The notes beneath the pieces were generated by a model. The model was not told where the DNA came from and did not search any database. It saw nothing but the letters and a program-made list of their open reading frames with translations. 64,000 nucleotides of DNA from QHXQ01 sp036389395 (GTDB taxonomy: Bacteria; Acidobacteriota; Blastocatellia; Pyrinomonadales; Pyrinomonadaceae), in assembly GCA_036389395.1 (NCBI GenBank), contig DASVPY010000039.1:44430-108429 (forward strand). The letters are read 5' to 3'. Position 1 is the first letter of the stretch, and every line of letters starts with the position of its first letter. A program made the translations under genes and the position numbers. Shown in pieces: positions 61,822-64,000 of the stretch.

Positions 61822-62517
61822 TTGAGCTTCCTGAGTCGCATGTTCAACGATCCCGATTACCAGCAGGAAGACCCGCGCGCGGCCGAGGCGGTGGCGGGCG
61901 CTGAGCCGGAGGTCATCGTCAGCCCGGACACGCGCCGGCAGAACCGCGTCCCGCCCGGTCAGACGCGCACGCGCAAGTGGCCCGTGCTCGACGCGCACGG
62001 CACGCCCGAAGTCGATCTCGCCACGTGGCGGTTCGAGGTCTCAGGTTTAGTCGCGCGCCCGCGCGGCTGGTCGCTCGACGAGTTCCTGCAACTGCCTTCG
62101 GTCAAGGTCTACGCGGACTTTCATTGCGTGACGCGCTGGTCGCGGCTCGACAACGTGTGGGGCGGCGTCTCGACGCGCACGCTCGCGGAGTTGGTCGGCT
62201 TGAAGCCAGAGGCCAAGTTCGTCGTCGCCGCGGCGCACGACTACGGCTGGACGACGAACCTGCCCGTCGAACACTTCCTGGCCGAAGACTCGCTGCTCGC
62301 CTGGTCGCACGACGGCCGGCCCATCGCGCCGGAGCACGGCGGGCCCGTGCGGCTCATCGTGCCGCGGCTCTACGCTTGGAAGTCCGCCAAGTGGATCAAG
62401 GGGCTGCGCTTCGTGGCCGACGACGAGGCGGGCTACTGGGAAGAGGGCGGCTACCACATGCGCGGCGACCCCTGGGCGGGGCGCGACGGCGAACGCTTCC
62501 GCTGGCAGGGCGACTGA
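61822..62517 (+). CDS. Sulfite-oxidase-like molybdopterin oxidoreductase
   Basis: A 231-residue protein with the sulfite oxidase molybdopterin fold and without the heme or dimerisation domains, like the YedY/YuiH group. The molybdenum-ligand cysteine is C102 (YADFHCVTRWSRLDN). PVRLIVPRLYAWKSAKWIKG closes the cofactor pocket. The start is a TTG at 61822, preceded by a perfect GGAGGT seven bases away, in place of the ATG at 61840. The substrate (oxidised protein thioether or another sulfoxide) is unknown. No signal peptide is visible, suggesting a cytoplasmic enzyme. Confidence 0.85.
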   Translation: MSFLSRMFNDPDYQQEDPRAAEAVAGAEPEVIVSPDTRRQNRVPPGQTRTRKWPVLDAHGTPEVDLATWRFEVSGLVARPRGWSLDEFLQLPSVKVYADFHCVTRWSRLDNVWGGVSTRTLAELVGLKPEAKFVVAAAHDYGWTTNLPVEHFLAEDSLLAWSHDGRPIAPEHGGPVRLIVPRLYAWKSAKWIKGLRFVADDEAGYWEEGGYHMRGDPWAGRDGERFRWQGD

Positions 62518-62629
62518 ACGCTGCGGGTCGCCGCGCCGATTCGTGCGCTCCGCTTTCGCTTGCTTGGACGATGCACGCAACACGCGCTCGCTTGAGTAGA
62601 CGATTCATGCAACCCACTCCTGCTTGATC

Positions 62630-63325
62630 ATGGGCCGCGCGCCGCTGGGTCTGTCGCAGACAACCACCGCGCAAGCCGAGCGCTTCGTCAGCGTCTTCAG
62701 CTTGCTGGAGGCGCGGCTGCGCGCCGCCGCGCCCGACCTGCTGTTCGGCGCGGTCGTCTTCGCCGTCTTCTGGCTGGTCGCGTGGACGGGGCAACGCCTG
62801 ATCGCCTACGCCGCGCCGCGCGTGCGCGCCGACACCGGCGCGGTGCTGCTGCTCTCGCGCGTCTACTACTACGGCCTCCTGATCTTCGGGCTGGTGACGG
62901 CGCTCGGCGCTTCGGGGCTGAACGTGAGCGCGCTGGTCGCGGGGCTGGGGCTGACCGGCTTCGCGCTCGGCTTCGCCCTCAAGGACGTGCTCTCGAACCT
63001 GGTGTCGGGCATCATGCTGCTCGTCTACCGGCCCTTCAACATCGGCGACCGGATCAAGATGGGCGAGTTCGAGGGCGTCATCCAGACGATCCGTATGCGC
63101 GACACGCTCGTCCTCGCCGACGACGGCCGCCAGATCGTCATCCCCAACACGAAGCTCATCACCGAGGTCGTCGTCAACTACGGCACGAGCCTGCCGCCCG
63201 CGCCGACTGACCAAGCGCCCGCCGCGCGGCCCGCGCCCGCGCCCGCGGCGGCCGAAGACGAGTTCCCCGCGGCCGGTGCGGCCGACACGACCGACGCCGC
63301 GCCGCCGACACCAGACGAAAGATGA
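62630..63325 (+). CDS. MscS-family mechanosensitive channel
   Basis: A 231-residue channel subunit with about three membrane helices (VVFAVFWLVAWTGQRLIAYA, YYYGLLIFGLVTALGASGL) and the pore helix of MscS (VAGLGLTGFALGFALKDVLS), followed by the conserved NIGDRIKMGEFEG beta domain. The large C-terminal vestibule domain is missing; a Pro/Ala tail replaces it. It would open on membrane tension and release solutes. Start at ATG 62630 or TTG 62624. The stop overlaps the next start (ATGA). Confidence 0.9.
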   Translation: MGRAPLGLSQTTTAQAERFVSVFSLLEARLRAAAPDLLFGAVVFAVFWLVAWTGQRLIAYAAPRVRADTGAVLLLSRVYYYGLLIFGLVTALGASGLNVSALVAGLGLTGFALGFALKDVLSNLVSGIMLLVYRPFNIGDRIKMGEFEGVIQTIRMRDTLVLADDGRQIVIPNTKLITEVVVNYGTSLPPAPTDQAPAARPAPAPAAAEDEFPAAGAADTTDAAPPTPDER

Positions 63326-64000
63326 GAACCCTGCCCATGATCATCACGACAGACTACGTGGACATCGCCGTGGACGGCAGCACCATGCGTATGTTCGTCG
63401 CGCAGCCGCGCGCCGAAGGGCGCTACCCCGGCGTCCTCTTCTACTCGGACATCTTCCAGTTGACCGCCCCCATGCAGCGCGCCTGCGCGCGGCTCGCCGG
63501 CTACGGCTTCGTCGTCGCCGCGCCGGAGATTTACCACCGCATCGAGCCGCCCGGCACGGTCATCGCGTTCGACGACGCGGGGCGCACGAGGGGCCTCGCC
63601 GACGCATCCAACACGACAGTCGCACAGTTCGACCGCGACGCGCGCGCCGTGCTCGATTACCTGGCCGGGCACGAGCGCGTGGCCGCGGGCCGGCTCGGCG
63701 TGGCGGGCTTCTGCATCGGCGGGCACTTGGCCTTCCGCGCCGCGTTCAACGCGGACGTGCGCGCGACCGTCTGCTTCTACGGCACGGGCATCCACAACGG
63801 CAAGCTCGGCCAGGACGCCGACGCTGGCTCGCTCGCTCGCGCCGCAGACATCAAGGGCGATCTGCTGCTCGTCTGGGGCACGCGCGACCCGCACATTCCT
63901 GAAGATGGGCGGGCGCTAATCGAGGCAGAGTTGCAACGCGCGGGCACGAAGTTTGCAGTCCGACTGTACGACGCGGAACACGCCTTCATGCGCGACGAAG
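63322..64000 (+). CDS. Dienelactone hydrolase family protein, 3' truncated by window end
   Basis: Alpha/beta hydrolase of the dienelactone hydrolase group; 226 residues are visible and the end lies beyond the window. The nucleophile is C131 (GVAGFCIGGHLAF), the acid is in LVWGTRDPHIP and the His in YDAEHAFMRDE. The start ATG at 63322 overlaps the MscS stop by four bases. Family members cleave dienelactones in aromatic catabolism, but most homologues in genomes like this have unknown substrates. Confidence 0.9.
   Translation, partial: MRTLPMIITTDYVDIAVDGSTMRMFVAQPRAEGRYPGVLFYSDIFQLTAPMQRACARLAGYGFVVAAPEIYHRIEPPGTVIAFDDAGRTRGLADASNTTVAQFDRDARAVLDYLAGHERVAAGRLGVAGFCIGGHLAFRAAFNADVRATVCFYGTGIHNGKLGQDADAGSLARAADIKGDLLLVWGTRDPHIPEDGRALIEAELQRAGTKFAVRLYDAEHAFMRDE

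Overview
This is a high-GC bacterial chromosome segment carrying about 48 protein genes. I saw no rRNA, tRNA or CRISPR array. The gene content (bactofilin, an AmrS-type radical SAM enzyme, DUF3857/transglutaminase secreted proteins, a carboxypeptidase-regulatory/TonB-like outer-membrane protein, PurS/PurQ/PurL, a PDZ-7TM-GAF-PAS histidine kinase with an NtrC-type partner, and giant beta-helix/Calx-beta/lamin-tail surface proteins) best fits a Gram-negative soil or thermophilic member of Acidobacteriota. That placement is an inference from gene families; no marker RNA is present to confirm it.

Layout. 0-5.7 kb: bactofilin, an AmrS radical SAM enzyme interrupted by an intein, and an ECF sigma/anti-sigma pair. 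5.8-11.3 kb: class I aldolase and two DUF3857 transglutaminase-like secreted proteins. 11.3-17.2 kb (minus strand): a secreted protein, a class IV aminotransferase, purL and two thioredoxin-fold proteins. 17.2-19.8 kb: an AT-richer patch with a B12-type radical SAM enzyme, then an SRA/YDG-like protein. 19.8-26.7 kb: gluQ, purQ-purS, a DUF4870 membrane protein, and the purB / DUF4019 lipoprotein / MBL hydrolase / M16 peptidase run. 27-36.8 kb: an outer-membrane protein, the histidine kinase, two secreted proteins and the NtrC-type regulator. 36.8-39.0 kb: an AT-richer accessory patch with an HNH nuclease, a frameshifted small gene, and what look like integron gene cassettes with attC sites, one encoding a GIY-YIG protein. 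39.2-47.7 kb: nucleotidyltransferase-like protein, secreted proteins, a DASS transporter, a GH19 enzyme and a hydroxyacid dehydrogenase. 47.3-51.7 kb: a compact module with a Ras-like GTPase, a roadblock-like/transmembrane/OmpA protein, a coiled-coil protein and a PAS protein. 51.9-64 kb: a flavoprotein-GNAT fusion, a 1733-residue surface protein, a cytoplasmic subtilase, a sulfite-oxidase-like enzyme, an MscS channel and a dienelactone hydrolase cut by the window end.

A second layer overlies the genes. More than a dozen spacers hold long hairpins built from tandem units, mostly heptamers (GTGACGA, GTTCAAG, CAGAAGC, GGTCAGT) plus CACAGAGG/CACGAAGA types, with inverted copies on the other arm. 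They abut or overlap start and stop codons, supply C-terminal residues to several genes, and appear in frame inside purL. Together with the intein in the radical SAM cysteine motif, the attC-bounded cassettes and the GTPase/roadblock-OmpA module, they are the most unusual content here.
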